DNA of 5,521 nucleotides. It comes from Thomasclavelia spiroformis (GTDB lineage: Bacteria; Bacillota_I; Bacilli_A; Erysipelotrichales; Coprobacillaceae). The DNA lies in contig JAGZCC010000094.1 in NCBI GenBank assembly GCA_018369555.1, forward strand, positions 1 to 5,521. The letters run 5' to 3'. The notes beneath the pieces were generated by a model. The model was given only the letters and a program-made list of their open reading frames with translations. It did no database searches and had not been told where the DNA came from. This document shows positions 1 through 5,273 of the stretch, one piece after another; within the stretch, counting starts at the first letter, position 1, and each line of letters starts with the position of its first letter. Made by a program: the position numbers and the translations under genes.

Positions 1-2
1 AA

Positions 3-56
3 CAAAACCGTCATCAACTACGGATAAATAAAGTTGATAGAGAGGAGAAGGTATAG
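3..56 (+). CDS. Possible C-terminal tail of an upstream gene (partial)
   Basis: One frame is open from the window edge and ends at TAG 54-56, giving a hydrophilic tail of 17 residues (QNRHQLRINKVDREEKV). The strong AGGAG site at 43-47 lies inside it. The stop shares one base with the alternative GTG start of the next gene at 56, an arrangement seen in coupled operons. An open run this short is expected fairly often by chance. Another frame also gives a plausible tail (NKTVINYG, stop 25-27). No family can be named. Confidence 0.25.
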   Translation, partial: QNRHQLRINKVDREEKV

Positions 57-103
57 TGTGTAATGACCAATTAAATGAGTCAATTACAATATACCAGGAA
101 AAT

Positions 104-583
104 ATGGCTAAATCGATTAAAACTAATGCACTAAGATTATTGGATAAGGCAAAGATTGATTATGAAATAAAAGAATATCAGTTTGATGATAATCATTTAG
201 ATGGTAAGCATGTTTTATTGCAAGTAGAAATGGACGAAAAAGATGTTTTTAAAACTTTAGTTTTAAAGGGGAGTAATGATTATTTGGTGTGTTGTATCCC
301 GGTACTTAAAGAGATTGATTTAAAAAAGCTGGCAAAAGTATCTAATAATAAAAGTGTATCAATGATTCATATGAAAGATCTTTTGGCAGTTACAGGCTAT
401 ATCCGTGGTGGATGTTCACCAGTTGGAATGAAAAAGAAATTTGATACTTATTTTGATAGTTCAGTTAATAATTGTGATAAAATAGCTTTAAGTGCAGGTA
501 AACGTGGTTATCAAATGGTTGTGAATGCTAATGAATTGATAAATTATCTAGAGGCTAAAATATGTGATGTGGTTAAGGAGTAA
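104..583 (+). CDS. ybaK: YbaK/EbsC-family Cys-tRNA(Pro) deacylase
   Basis: This is a cytosolic editing enzyme. Family members hydrolyse Cys-tRNA(Pro) made when prolyl-tRNA synthetase mischarges tRNA(Pro) with cysteine, acting in trans with the synthetase. Visible family signatures, numbered from ATG 104, are the opening KSIKTNALRLLDKAKI, the VFKTLV segment with the conserved lysine at about residue 50, GYIRGGCSPVGMKKK at about 98-112, and SAGKRGYQ at about 130-137. The start is ambiguous. ATG 104 gives 159 aa, the usual family length, and begins where homologues normally begin, but its AGGAA site is close (about 4 nt). GTG 56 would add 16 residues and has the better-spaced AGGAG at 43-47. I prefer ATG 104 on family length. 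The stop is 2 nt before the next ATG, and the AAGGAG at 575-580 that serves the next gene lies inside this one, so the two genes are probably co-transcribed and translationally coupled. Confidence 0.9.
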   Translation: MAKSIKTNALRLLDKAKIDYEIKEYQFDDNHLDGKHVLLQVEMDEKDVFKTLVLKGSNDYLVCCIPVLKEIDLKKLAKVSNNKSVSMIHMKDLLAVTGYIRGGCSPVGMKKKFDTYFDSSVNNCDKIALSAGKRGYQMVVNANELINYLEAKICDVVKE

Positions 584-585
584 CT

Positions 586-1083
586 ATGATTCAATGTTAT
601 TATGGTAATGGTAAAGGAAAGACAACTGCGGCTGTTGGTCAGGGATTACGAATGGCTGGAGCCGGTAAAAAAGTGGTGATGATTCAGTTTTTAAAAGATG
701 GTTTTAGTAGTGAAAATAAGCTGTTAAAAAAGTGTGGAGTTAAAGTTATTGCTCAAAAAATGCCAGAAATGTTTATTGATATGAATGATCCTAAAATGAT
801 TAAGGAAGTTAGTTTGATGGTTAATCAGTTATTTGAAAAAATTGATGAAAGTTACGATGGAATTATTCTTGATGAATTGTTAGATGTGATTTCATTATCT
901 TTGATCAATGAACAATTGGTTTATGATCGGCTTGTTAGTTTGAAAGATAATCATGAAGTTATTTTAACTGGGAGAATGCCTAGTAATAAATTAAAAGTGA
1001 TTTTTGATTATTCTAGCGAGATAAAAAAACATAAACATCCTTATGATAAAGGAATTATGGCAAGAAATGGAATTGAATATTAA
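586..1083 (+). CDS. cobO: Corrinoid (cobinamide/cobyrinate) adenosyltransferase, CobO/BtuR/CobA family, short form
   Basis: The family transfers the 5'-deoxyadenosyl group of ATP to Co(I) corrinoids in adenosylcobalamin synthesis or salvage, in the cytosol. The 165-aa protein opens almost directly with the Walker A loop, GNGKGKTT at residues 7-14, followed by the conserved GLRMAGAGKKVVMIQFLKDG stretch (19-39). The acidic ILDEL motif at 94-98, LTGR at 127-130 and the terminal signature HPYDKGIMARNGIEY at 151-165 complete the family pattern. It lacks the N-terminal extension of about 30 residues seen in enterobacterial BtuR (about 196 aa), so it is a compact form rather than a truncation; all core motifs are present. 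AAGGAG at 575-580 places the start firmly at ATG 586. No other cobalamin gene is in view, so salvage of imported corrinoid is a reasonable but unproven role. Functional coupling to the deacylase upstream is not obvious. Confidence 0.9.
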   Translation: MIQCYYGNGKGKTTAAVGQGLRMAGAGKKVVMIQFLKDGFSSENKLLKKCGVKVIAQKMPEMFIDMNDPKMIKEVSLMVNQLFEKIDESYDGIILDELLDVISLSLINEQLVYDRLVSLKDNHEVILTGRMPSNKLKVIFDYSSEIKKHKHPYDKGIMARNGIEY

Positions 1084-1129
1084 TGTTGATATTTTAAAGT
1101 AAATGTGTGAATTTCATTTATAAAAGAAG

Positions 1130-1158
1130 TGGTCAAATATATTGGGATTTGGTATAAT
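1130..1158 (+). promoter_or_regulatory. Sigma-A-type promoter with extended -10, for the phosphohexomutase
   Basis: A perfect -10 TATAAT lies at 1153-1158, preceded by TG at 1150-1151 (extended -10). A 4/6 match to the -35 consensus (TGGTCA, 1130-1135) sits 17 nt upstream. Transcription would start near 1165, leaving a leader of only about 14 nt whose ribosome site precedes ATG 1179. The mutase therefore has its own promoter and does not depend on the upstream pair. Confidence 0.75.
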
Positions 1159-1178
1159 TATTTTAAGAGGTGAAGGTT

Positions 1179-2873
1179 ATGGATTATAATAAAGAATATC
1201 AAAGATGGACTGATTGTAAAGATTTAGAACCATCATTAAAGGCTGAATTATTAAGTATGAATGAAGGGGAAAAAGAAGATGCATTTTATATGAATCTTGA
1301 ATTTGGAACAGCAGGAATGCGTGGAATTTTAGGTGCTGGGACAAATCGAATGAACATTTATACAATTAGAAAAGCTAATGTTGGCTTTGCAAAATATGTA
1401 TTAGGTTTACCTGAAGGTAAAGAAAGGGGTGTTGCAATTGGATATGACAATCGACACATGTCTTATAAATTTGCAATTGAAAGTGCTAAGGTATTAGCTA
1501 CTTATGGAATTAAATCATATGTTTTTGAAAGTTTAAGACCTACTCCTGAATTGTCTTTTGCAGTTCGCCATTTAAAATGTGCGGGAGGTATTATGATTAC
1601 TGCAAGTCATAATCCTAAAGAATATAATGGATATAAAGTATATGATGATACAGGATGTCAATTAATTCCTGAATGGGCAGATCAAGTTGTTACGTATGTA
1701 AATGAAGTTGAAGATGAACTTGCTATTGAAGTTGCAAGTGATGATGAAGCATATCCATATATCACATGGATTGGTGAAGAAGTTGATGAGGCTTATTATA
1801 AAGAAGTGATGGCAATTGAAATTAATCCAGGGATGGATAAAAGTGATTTCAAAATTGTATTTTCACCACAACATGGAACATCAAATTTACCTGTTAGAAC
1901 ATGTTTAACACGTCTTGGATATAATGTTGTTCCAGTTTTAGCACAATGTGCACCAGATCCTGATTTTTCAAATACAGCTTCACCTAATCCAGAAATAGCA
2001 TGTTCTTATGATTTAGCTATTAAAAAAGCTAAAGAAGTTGATGCGGATGTAGTTGTTATTTGTGATCCTGATGGTGATCGTTTAGGGGTTGTTGCAAAAC
2101 ATAATGGGGAATATGTTTTAATGTCAGGTAATCAAAGTGCTGCAGTTTATCTTGAATATATTTTAAGTGAACTTAAAAAACAAGGTAAGTTGCCAGACAA
2201 TGCAGTAATGTATAATACTATTGTTACTAGTGATTTAGGTGAACTTGTTTCTAAATCATATGGTGTAGAAGTGGAAAAAACTTTAACAGGATTTAAATTT
2301 ATTGGCGATAAGATTCGTAAATATGAAAAAACTAAGGAAAAAGAATTTGTTTTTGGATATGAAGAATCTTATGGATGTGTTGTTAAAGATTTTGTTCGTG
2401 ATAAAGATGCAGTTCAAGCGGTTGTTATGGCAGCTGAAGCAGGGAATTTTTATAAATTGCAAGGTAAGGATTTAATTGATGTATTAAATGAGTTATATGA
2501 AAAACATGGTACATTTAAAGAATCACAAATTGCTTTAAGTAAAGCTGGAGCAGAAGGTGCTAAACGTATTAAAGAAATTATGGATAATTTAAGAAAAGAT
2601 GCTCCTGCTAAAATTGGTGATTATAAAGTAGTTGCAATAGAAGATTATCAAAGTAGTGAAAGAATTGAAAATGGAGTGACTTCAACTATTGATTTACCAA
2701 AATCAAATGTATTAAAATATTATTTAGAAGATGGATCTTGGATTGCTGCTCGTCCTAGTGGAACTGAACCAAAATGTAAGTTCTATTTCTCAATTAAAGG
2801 TAGCGATGCTAAAGATGCTAGTGATAAAACAGAAGTGTTCCAAAAAGATATGATGAATATTATTGGTGAATAA
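1179..2873 (+). CDS. pgcA: Phospho-sugar mutase (alpha-phosphoglucomutase/phosphomannomutase superfamily)
   Basis: The cytosolic enzyme interconverts hexose 1- and 6-phosphates, most likely glucose-1-P and glucose-6-P. This links glycolysis to UDP-glucose for cell-envelope glycans, and in related Firmicutes to glycolipid anchors. All four alpha-D-phosphohexomutase motifs are present, numbered from ATG 1179: GTAGMRG at 43-49; the phosphoserine loop TASHNPKEYNGYK at 141-153 (Ser143); the metal loop DPDGDR at 296-301; the sugar-binding loop GYEESYG at 393-399; and the phosphate-binding RPSGTEPK at 525-532. The length of 564 aa fits the long PgcA-type proteins of Firmicutes (about 565-580 aa) rather than the shorter GlmM or ManB enzymes. 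A GTG at 1170 is in frame but lies within the ribosome-binding sequence (AAGAGGTGA, 1165-1173), so ATG 1179 is the start. The gene has its own promoter and terminator. Substrate preference between glucose and mannose phosphate cannot be read from sequence alone. Confidence 0.95.
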   Translation: MDYNKEYQRWTDCKDLEPSLKAELLSMNEGEKEDAFYMNLEFGTAGMRGILGAGTNRMNIYTIRKANVGFAKYVLGLPEGKERGVAIGYDNRHMSYKFAIESAKVLATYGIKSYVFESLRPTPELSFAVRHLKCAGGIMITASHNPKEYNGYKVYDDTGCQLIPEWADQVVTYVNEVEDELAIEVASDDEAYPYITWIGEEVDEAYYKEVMAIEINPGMDKSDFKIVFSPQHGTSNLPVRTCLTRLGYNVVPVLAQCAPDPDFSNTASPNPEIACSYDLAIKKAKEVDADVVVICDPDGDRLGVVAKHNGEYVLMSGNQSAAVYLEYILSELKKQGKLPDNAVMYNTIVTSDLGELVSKSYGVEVEKTLTGFKFIGDKIRKYEKTKEKEFVFGYEESYGCVVKDFVRDKDAVQAVVMAAEAGNFYKLQGKDLIDVLNELYEKHGTFKESQIALSKAGAEGAKRIKEIMDNLRKDAPAKIGDYKVVAIEDYQSSERIENGVTSTIDLPKSNVLKYYLEDGSWIAARPSGTEPKCKFYFSIKGSDAKDASDKTEVFQKDMMNIIGE

Positions 2874-2883
2874 TAATTTTGAT

Positions 2884-2915
2884 AAAAAGCGTTGATTTAA
2901 TCGACGTTTTTTTTT
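2884..2915 (+). terminator. Intrinsic terminator of the phosphohexomutase gene
   Basis: The stem CGTTGA (2890-2895) pairs with TCGACG (2901-2906) around a TTTAA loop, with one U-G wobble. It is followed by nine T (2907-2915). An A-run at 2884-2888 can extend the stem against the T-tract past a bulged G. It begins about 10 nt after the tandem TAA TAA stops of the mutase. Confidence 0.88.
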
Positions 2916-2920
2916 ATTTG

Positions 2921-3004
2921 CTTAAGAAAGCGCAAGAAAGAGCCAAAAAAGAAGTAAAGGAAAAAGAAAGACAGAGTCGCATCAACGCACGAAGAAAGAA
3001 GTGA
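2921..3004 (+). pseudogene. Orphan Lys/Glu/Arg-rich C-terminal tail, probable gene remnant
   Basis: Directly after the terminator T-tract, one frame reads 27 residues to TGA 3002-3004. It opens LKKAQERAKKEVKEKE and ends RQSRINARRKK. About two thirds of the residues are charged and it would form a basic helix, a typical tail of DNA- or RNA-binding proteins. The only candidate start is TTG at 2918-2920, which has no ribosome site because the terminator T-run lies upstream of it. I read it as the 3' end of a gene whose body was lost, possibly from a mobile-element protein; that origin is a guess. A purine-rich non-coding spacer that happens to be open is the alternative. Confidence 0.4.
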
Positions 3005-3078
3005 GATATGGAAAGATAAAGTTTTTAATACCGATGAGGGCAGTTAGATAAAAGCTGATTGTTCTTGCCTAATAAAGT

Positions 3079-3107
3079 TAGAAAATATAGATAAAGTATG
3101 ATAGAAT
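3079..3107 (+). promoter_or_regulatory. Candidate promoter for the truncated XRE gene
   Basis: The -10-like TAGAAT (3102-3107, 5/6) is preceded by TG at 3099-3100 in the extended position. TAGAAA (3079-3084, 4/6) lies 17 nt upstream as the -35. An overlapping TATGAT at 3097-3102 is an alternative -10 without a good -35. The transcript would begin near 3114 and carry a leader of about 108 nt before ATG 3222. I see nothing else supportable between 3005 and 3078. Confidence 0.45.
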
Positions 3108-3130
3108 TTAGACAATAAATTTTGAATTTG

Positions 3131-3173
3131 ATGCAAAAATGGCGGATGTTAATTTGCATTGCTTGTGGCAATG
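3131..3173. repeat. Two overlapping inverted repeats in the leader of the truncated XRE gene
   Basis: ATGCAAA (3131-3137) is the exact reverse complement of TTTGCAT (3153-3159). CATTGC (3157-3162) is the exact reverse complement of GCAATG (3168-3173), with a 5-nt spacer. The arms share the CAT at 3157-3159, so in RNA the two hairpins exclude each other; as DNA they could be operator half-sites. Neither is followed by a T-run, so neither is a terminator. Confidence 0.45.
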
Positions 3174-3185
3174 GCTGTTTTGATA

Positions 3186-3213
3186 TTTAATGATTGTATC
3201 AAAACCAAGGAGG
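3186..3213 (+). repeat. Leader and ribosome-site segment duplicated at 3608-3638
   Basis: The bases just before the truncated XRE gene (TTTAA, then GTATCAAAACCAAGGAGG) recur before the 93-aa membrane gene (TTTAA, then GTATCAAAAACAAAGGAGG at 3620-3638). The two copies differ by small indels. In both, the ATG follows AGGAGG by 8 nt. The similarity extends beyond a generic ribosome site and suggests a shared origin or duplication of the two leaders. Confidence 0.45.
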
Positions 3214-3221
3214 CATAGGTT

Positions 3222-3356
3222 ATGTTAAACGAGAATATTAGAAATTTACGAAAATTGAAAGGACTTTCGCAGGAAGAATTGGCAATAAAGCTAAATGTAG
3301 TAAGGCAAACAATATCTAAATGGGAAAAAGGAGTTTCCCAAACAAAAGGATATTAA
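3222..3356 (+). pseudogene. Truncated XRE/Cro-CI helix-turn-helix regulator, 44 codons
   Basis: A perfect AAGGAGG at 3207-3213, 8 nt before ATG 3222, precedes an unmistakable XRE N-terminus. The opening is MLNENIRNLRKLKGLSQEEL. Residues 20-27 (LAIKLNVV) and the recognition-helix segment RQTISKWEKG (28-37) follow. The protein then ends QTKGY and stops at 3354-3356, where family members continue with SxPD and the last helices of a domain of about 55-60 residues. The remnant is too short for a complete fold and lacks any effector or membrane region. Reading on in either other frame does not restore recognisable XRE sequence, so a deletion or junction is more likely than a point frameshift. It resembles the intact regulator at 3945 in the RQTISKWE segment, though not closely overall. 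A functional mini-protein is possible but less likely. Confidence 0.7.
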
Positions 3357-3468
3357 GAAATAACCTGTGTTTACCTGCTTGCAAAATACTGATGTATAAT
3401 AGAATGACACTTAAAAGATAGTACTTTTTTCTATGCCTAATAAATTTTCATCAGATAACTGAAAAAGA

Positions 3469-3497
3469 ATGACTGTTCATTTTTGGCGTGATATAAT
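3469..3497 (+). promoter_or_regulatory. Extended -10 promoter for the membrane protein and XRE operon
   Basis: A perfect TATAAT (3492-3497) is preceded by TG at 3489-3490. ATGACT (3469-3474, 4/6 to TTGACA) sits 17 nt upstream. Transcription would start near 3504, giving a leader of about 143 nt before ATG 3647. This is long enough for post-transcriptional control. Confidence 0.72.
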
Positions 3498-3498
3498 C

Positions 3499-3594
3499 TA
3501 TGTCAAAGAGAACGATAAATTTGAATTTTGCTTTCGATGACCAGAATGAAAATCGTTACCGTTGCGCCTGTTTTCACAAGCGTTGCGTGACATA
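3499..3594 (+). other. Repeat-rich leader of the 3647 gene, possible structured RNA or regulator-binding region
   Basis: Three kinds of symmetry are stacked here. TATGTCA (3499-3505) is the exact reverse complement of TGACATA (3588-3594). Inside it, AACGAT (3511-3516) pairs with ATCGTT (3552-3557). CGTTGCG occurs twice as a direct repeat (3560-3566 and 3581-3587) with starts 21 nt apart, about two helical turns. A weaker stem around 3563-3582 (GCGC and GCGT arms) would make the whole a three-way junction. Because the outer left arm overlaps the expected transcription start, the outer symmetry may act in DNA rather than RNA. It matches no riboswitch class that I recognise. Confidence 0.4.
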
Positions 3595-3646
3595 AAAAGA
3601 ATTCTATTTTAATATCAAAGTATCAAAAACAAAGGAGGTTCTTTTT

Positions 3647-3928
3647 ATGTTGAAGGAATTAAAGAAAAACAAAATGAGTGTTGTTGCAACTGGAATTTTA
3701 TTTGGTGTTATGGGGGTATTAATTATTCCTATGATAGCAGTAATTGTAAAAATATCGAATGCATTATCCCAAAAACATCCTAGGATATACAAGTATAGTA
3801 TGATTGCTTTTATCGGTATGTTATTGGCAATTAGCCTATTTTGCGTTGTTATTAAACATCAGATGAGTTTTCTTGTAATAGTTGCTTGTTTAGCAATAAC
3901 ATTATGCGACACTATTAAAAACAGATAA
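3647..3928 (+). CDS. Small multi-pass membrane protein, 93 aa, function unknown
   Basis: I do not recognise this family. The start is secure: AAAGGAGG at 3631-3638 is 8 nt before ATG 3647. A short basic N-terminus (MLKELKKNKM) is followed by three hydrophobic stretches, about residues 11-33 (glycine-rich, LFGVMGVLIIP), 50-69 and 73-87. A polar loop (SQKHPRIYKY) separates the first two, and the tail is basic (KNR). By the positive-inside rule the N-terminus should be cytoplasmic. The XRE regulator follows after 16 nt, so the pair is very likely one operon under the 3469-3497 promoter. Small membrane proteins next to membrane-anchored regulators are sometimes sensory partners or self-immunity factors; no residue pattern here decides between those roles. 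It lies in the same leader context as the truncated XRE gene. Confidence 0.75.
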   Translation: MLKELKKNKMSVVATGILFGVMGVLIIPMIAVIVKISNALSQKHPRIYKYSMIAFIGMLLAISLFCVVIKHQMSFLVIVACLAITLCDTIKNR

Positions 3929-3944
3929 TAAATGGAGTACAACT

Positions 3945-4406
3945 ATGGAAATATCAGATTTGATTAAATCAGCCAGAATTGAAAAGGTCTTAACCCAACA
4001 ACAACTGGCTGATGTTGTCTTTGTTACGCGACAGACAATTTCGAAATGGGAATTGGGAAAAAGTGTTCCTGACCAAGCCTCTCTTATATTGCTATACCAG
4101 TATTTGGACATCAAGGATAATGAGAAAAAACAGTTATCAAAGCTTATTTTTAATAAGCAAAATATTATATTAATTTTGATTGCAATCTTATTTTCTCCTA
4201 TGGTTATTGGAGTACGTTTTATCTGTTGTAAAATTGATAAGATTGAAAATCGAAAAATTAAAGCGGTAATCAAGGTTATTGGCTTTGTTGTATTCTCATC
4301 GTATCTAGTATCTTTAAAAGAAAATGTGGCGTATTTGTTAATTGGTATATTTTCTCTGGTGTATTTGTTATATCAATTCTATTTGAGTGGATTGGAAACT
4401 AAATGA
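3945..4406 (+). CDS. XRE-family helix-turn-helix regulator with C-terminal membrane domain
   Basis: The 153-aa protein has an N-terminal Cro/CI-type DNA-binding domain (about 5-56). The helix-turn-helix is TQQQLADVVFVTRQTISKWE (17-36), followed by the usual GKSVPDQASLILLYQYLDI. A short linker leads to three predicted membrane segments, about 72-91 (IILILIAILFSPMVIGV), 107-123 and 128-146. The DNA-binding domain would sit at the cytoplasmic face and could sense a membrane state or the adjacent 93-aa membrane protein. GGAG at 3934-3937, 7 nt before ATG 3945, supports the start. The gene lies 16 nt downstream of the membrane gene. Autoregulation is plausible given the dyads at 3499-3594, but no matching operator copy can be assigned. 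Membrane-tethered XRE regulators are known in Firmicutes, but I cannot name a characterised orthologue. Confidence 0.85.
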   Translation: MEISDLIKSARIEKVLTQQQLADVVFVTRQTISKWELGKSVPDQASLILLYQYLDIKDNEKKQLSKLIFNKQNIILILIAILFSPMVIGVRFICCKIDKIENRKIKAVIKVIGFVVFSSYLVSLKENVAYLLIGIFSLVYLLYQFYLSGLETK

Positions 4407-4497
4407 TTTATGTCAGCAAGTTTAAGGCAAGCGATAATTCATGAAATTCCAGTTTGTATAAGATAACAAAAAGAAAATTTAAAGAGGTGTAATTAGC

Positions 4498-5010
4498 ATG
4501 ATTTTTGACTTTAATCCTTGGCAATTAGATGTTGATATTGACTTGACAAAAAAACTATATAAAGAGGTTGATTATTCTACTGATAAAACGGCTAATATGG
4601 AGTTTATAGAAAAATTATCATTAGAACAACAACATTTTTTTAATTCTTTGGGAATTGATTTGATGAAAGTAGATGTTGATAAAACTATTTATGAAATACC
4701 CGAAGATGAAGATACATCAGTACAAAAAATATATAGAATGTTTATCAATTTTCTTATAAGAGGAAAAATATTGGCATTACCTAAGTATCAAAAGGATATT
4801 TATAGTGATGAAGAAGTGTTTGGAAAAAACTTTCCAGAGTCTATAAAAGTTTTATCTTCTAATGACGAAGATAATTTAAAGGTATTTGATAACGGAATTG
4901 GTGCCGGTATTATATTTAAGCACCCTTGTTTTCACTATGATGATGAAAATTTCAAGGAATGGGATTGTGGATATATTCTAGGAACTATTTTGATAATGAA
5001 AGATATGTAA
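4498..5010 (+). CDS. Uncharacterised acidic soluble protein, 170 aa
   Basis: I cannot assign a function. AGAGGTG at 4483-4489, 8 nt before ATG 4498, is a good ribosome site. No transmembrane segment or signal peptide is evident. The protein is rich in Asp and Glu (for example DVDIDLTKK near the start and YEIPEDEDTS in the middle). It has a compact aromatic and charged C-terminal region, FKHPCFHYDDENFKEWDCGY (about 141-160), followed by a hydrophobic end (ILGTILIMKDM). The region KYQKDIYSDEEVFGKNFPES (about 97-116) also looks structured. Small acidic stand-alone proteins in accessory regions include many toxin-immunity proteins, so immunity or anti-effector activity is one guess, with no toxin in view. 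The 91 nt upstream hold only a weak TATAAG (4457-4462) without a -35, so the source of transcription is unclear. Confidence 0.75.
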   Translation: MIFDFNPWQLDVDIDLTKKLYKEVDYSTDKTANMEFIEKLSLEQQHFFNSLGIDLMKVDVDKTIYEIPEDEDTSVQKIYRMFINFLIRGKILALPKYQKDIYSDEEVFGKNFPESIKVLSSNDEDNLKVFDNGIGAGIIFKHPCFHYDDENFKEWDCGYILGTILIMKDM

Positions 5011-5016
5011 AACAAA

Positions 5017-5040
5017 TTTTCAATTTATAGAATTTGAAAA
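5017..5040. repeat. Perfect 7-bp inverted repeat between two genes
   Basis: TTTTCAA (5017-5023) pairs with TTGAAAA (5034-5040) around a 10-nt AT-rich spacer, 7 nt after the stop of the 170-aa gene. No T-tract follows on the plus strand, so it is a poor terminator. It could be a weak processing hairpin or a protein site, but in DNA this AT-rich it may be chance. Confidence 0.25.
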
Positions 5041-5066
5041 ACTAAAGATTGGAGAATAATAAGATT

Positions 5067-5237
5067 ATGGAAGAAAATAAAACAACAATAGTATCAAAAA
5101 CTGTAAAATCGGGTATTACATTTGGTAGTGCTTTGGCTATGGTCATAAGTTATACAACATGGAAATCAGTTGGGTGGGCAGTTTTTCATGGTTTGCTTAG
5201 TTGGGGATATGTAATTTATTTTGTTTTACGCTATTAA
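5067..5237 (+). CDS. Small two-segment membrane protein, 56 aa, unknown function
   Basis: A short polar N-terminus (MEENKTTIVSKTVK) is followed by two hydrophobic segments, about 15-31 (GITFGSALAMVISYTTW) and 34-54 (SVGWAVFHGLLSWGYVIYFVL), then a basic-aromatic end (RY). The Trp- and Tyr-rich helix ends and Gly-Ser small-residue faces suggest a tight transmembrane hairpin. I have a general impression of similar small uncharacterised proteins in Firmicutes but cannot name a family. ATG 5067 is chosen. GGAG at 5051-5054 is 12 nt upstream, longer than ideal, but the in-frame TTG 5049 has no ribosome site and would overlap that GGAG. It lies 56 nt after the 170-aa gene on the same strand, so co-transcription is possible. 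Confidence 0.7.
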   Translation: MEENKTTIVSKTVKSGITFGSALAMVISYTTWKSVGWAVFHGLLSWGYVIYFVLRY

Positions 5238-5258
5238 AATTCAGTTTTTATATGTATT

Positions 5259-5267
5259 TGATATAAT
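5259..5267 (+). promoter_or_regulatory. Extended -10 promoter (TGATATAAT)
   Basis: A perfect TATAAT at 5262-5267 has TG at 5259-5260. The -35 region is poor (TTCAGT at 5240-5245, 3/6, 16-nt spacer), which an extended -10 can compensate. Transcription would start near 5274, with no ribosome site or plausible gene downstream. The same nine bases form the -10 at 3489-3497. Confidence 0.5.
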
Positions 5268-5273
5268 GAAAAT

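Noticed and set aside
1100..1120. TAAATG/CATTTA inverted repeat after the cobO-type gene, considered as a terminator
   Set aside because: It is only six AT-rich base pairs with a 9-nt loop and no T-run, so it is too weak to call.
1177..1365. Minus-strand 62-codon frame inside the phosphohexomutase start
   Set aside because: It is a shadow of the mutase N-terminus, with no independent signals.
3395..3400. TATAAT considered as a promoter in the gap after the truncated XRE gene
   Set aside because: It has no acceptable -35 at 16-18 nt and no correctly spaced TGn. The 3469-3497 promoter is much better.
3413..3430. AAAAG/CTTTT hairpin followed by T residues, considered as a terminator for the XRE remnant
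   Set aside because: The stem is five base pairs, almost all A-T, with a six-base loop. Its stability is too low to claim.
3604..3792. Minus-strand 62-codon frame opposite the 93-aa membrane gene
   Set aside because: It is a mirror of a well-supported plus-strand gene and has no ribosome site of its own.
3902..4273. Minus-strand 123-codon frame opposite the XRE regulator
   Set aside because: The plus-strand frame shows a textbook XRE domain with a ribosome site. The reverse frame has low-complexity hydrophobic content and no recognisable motif.
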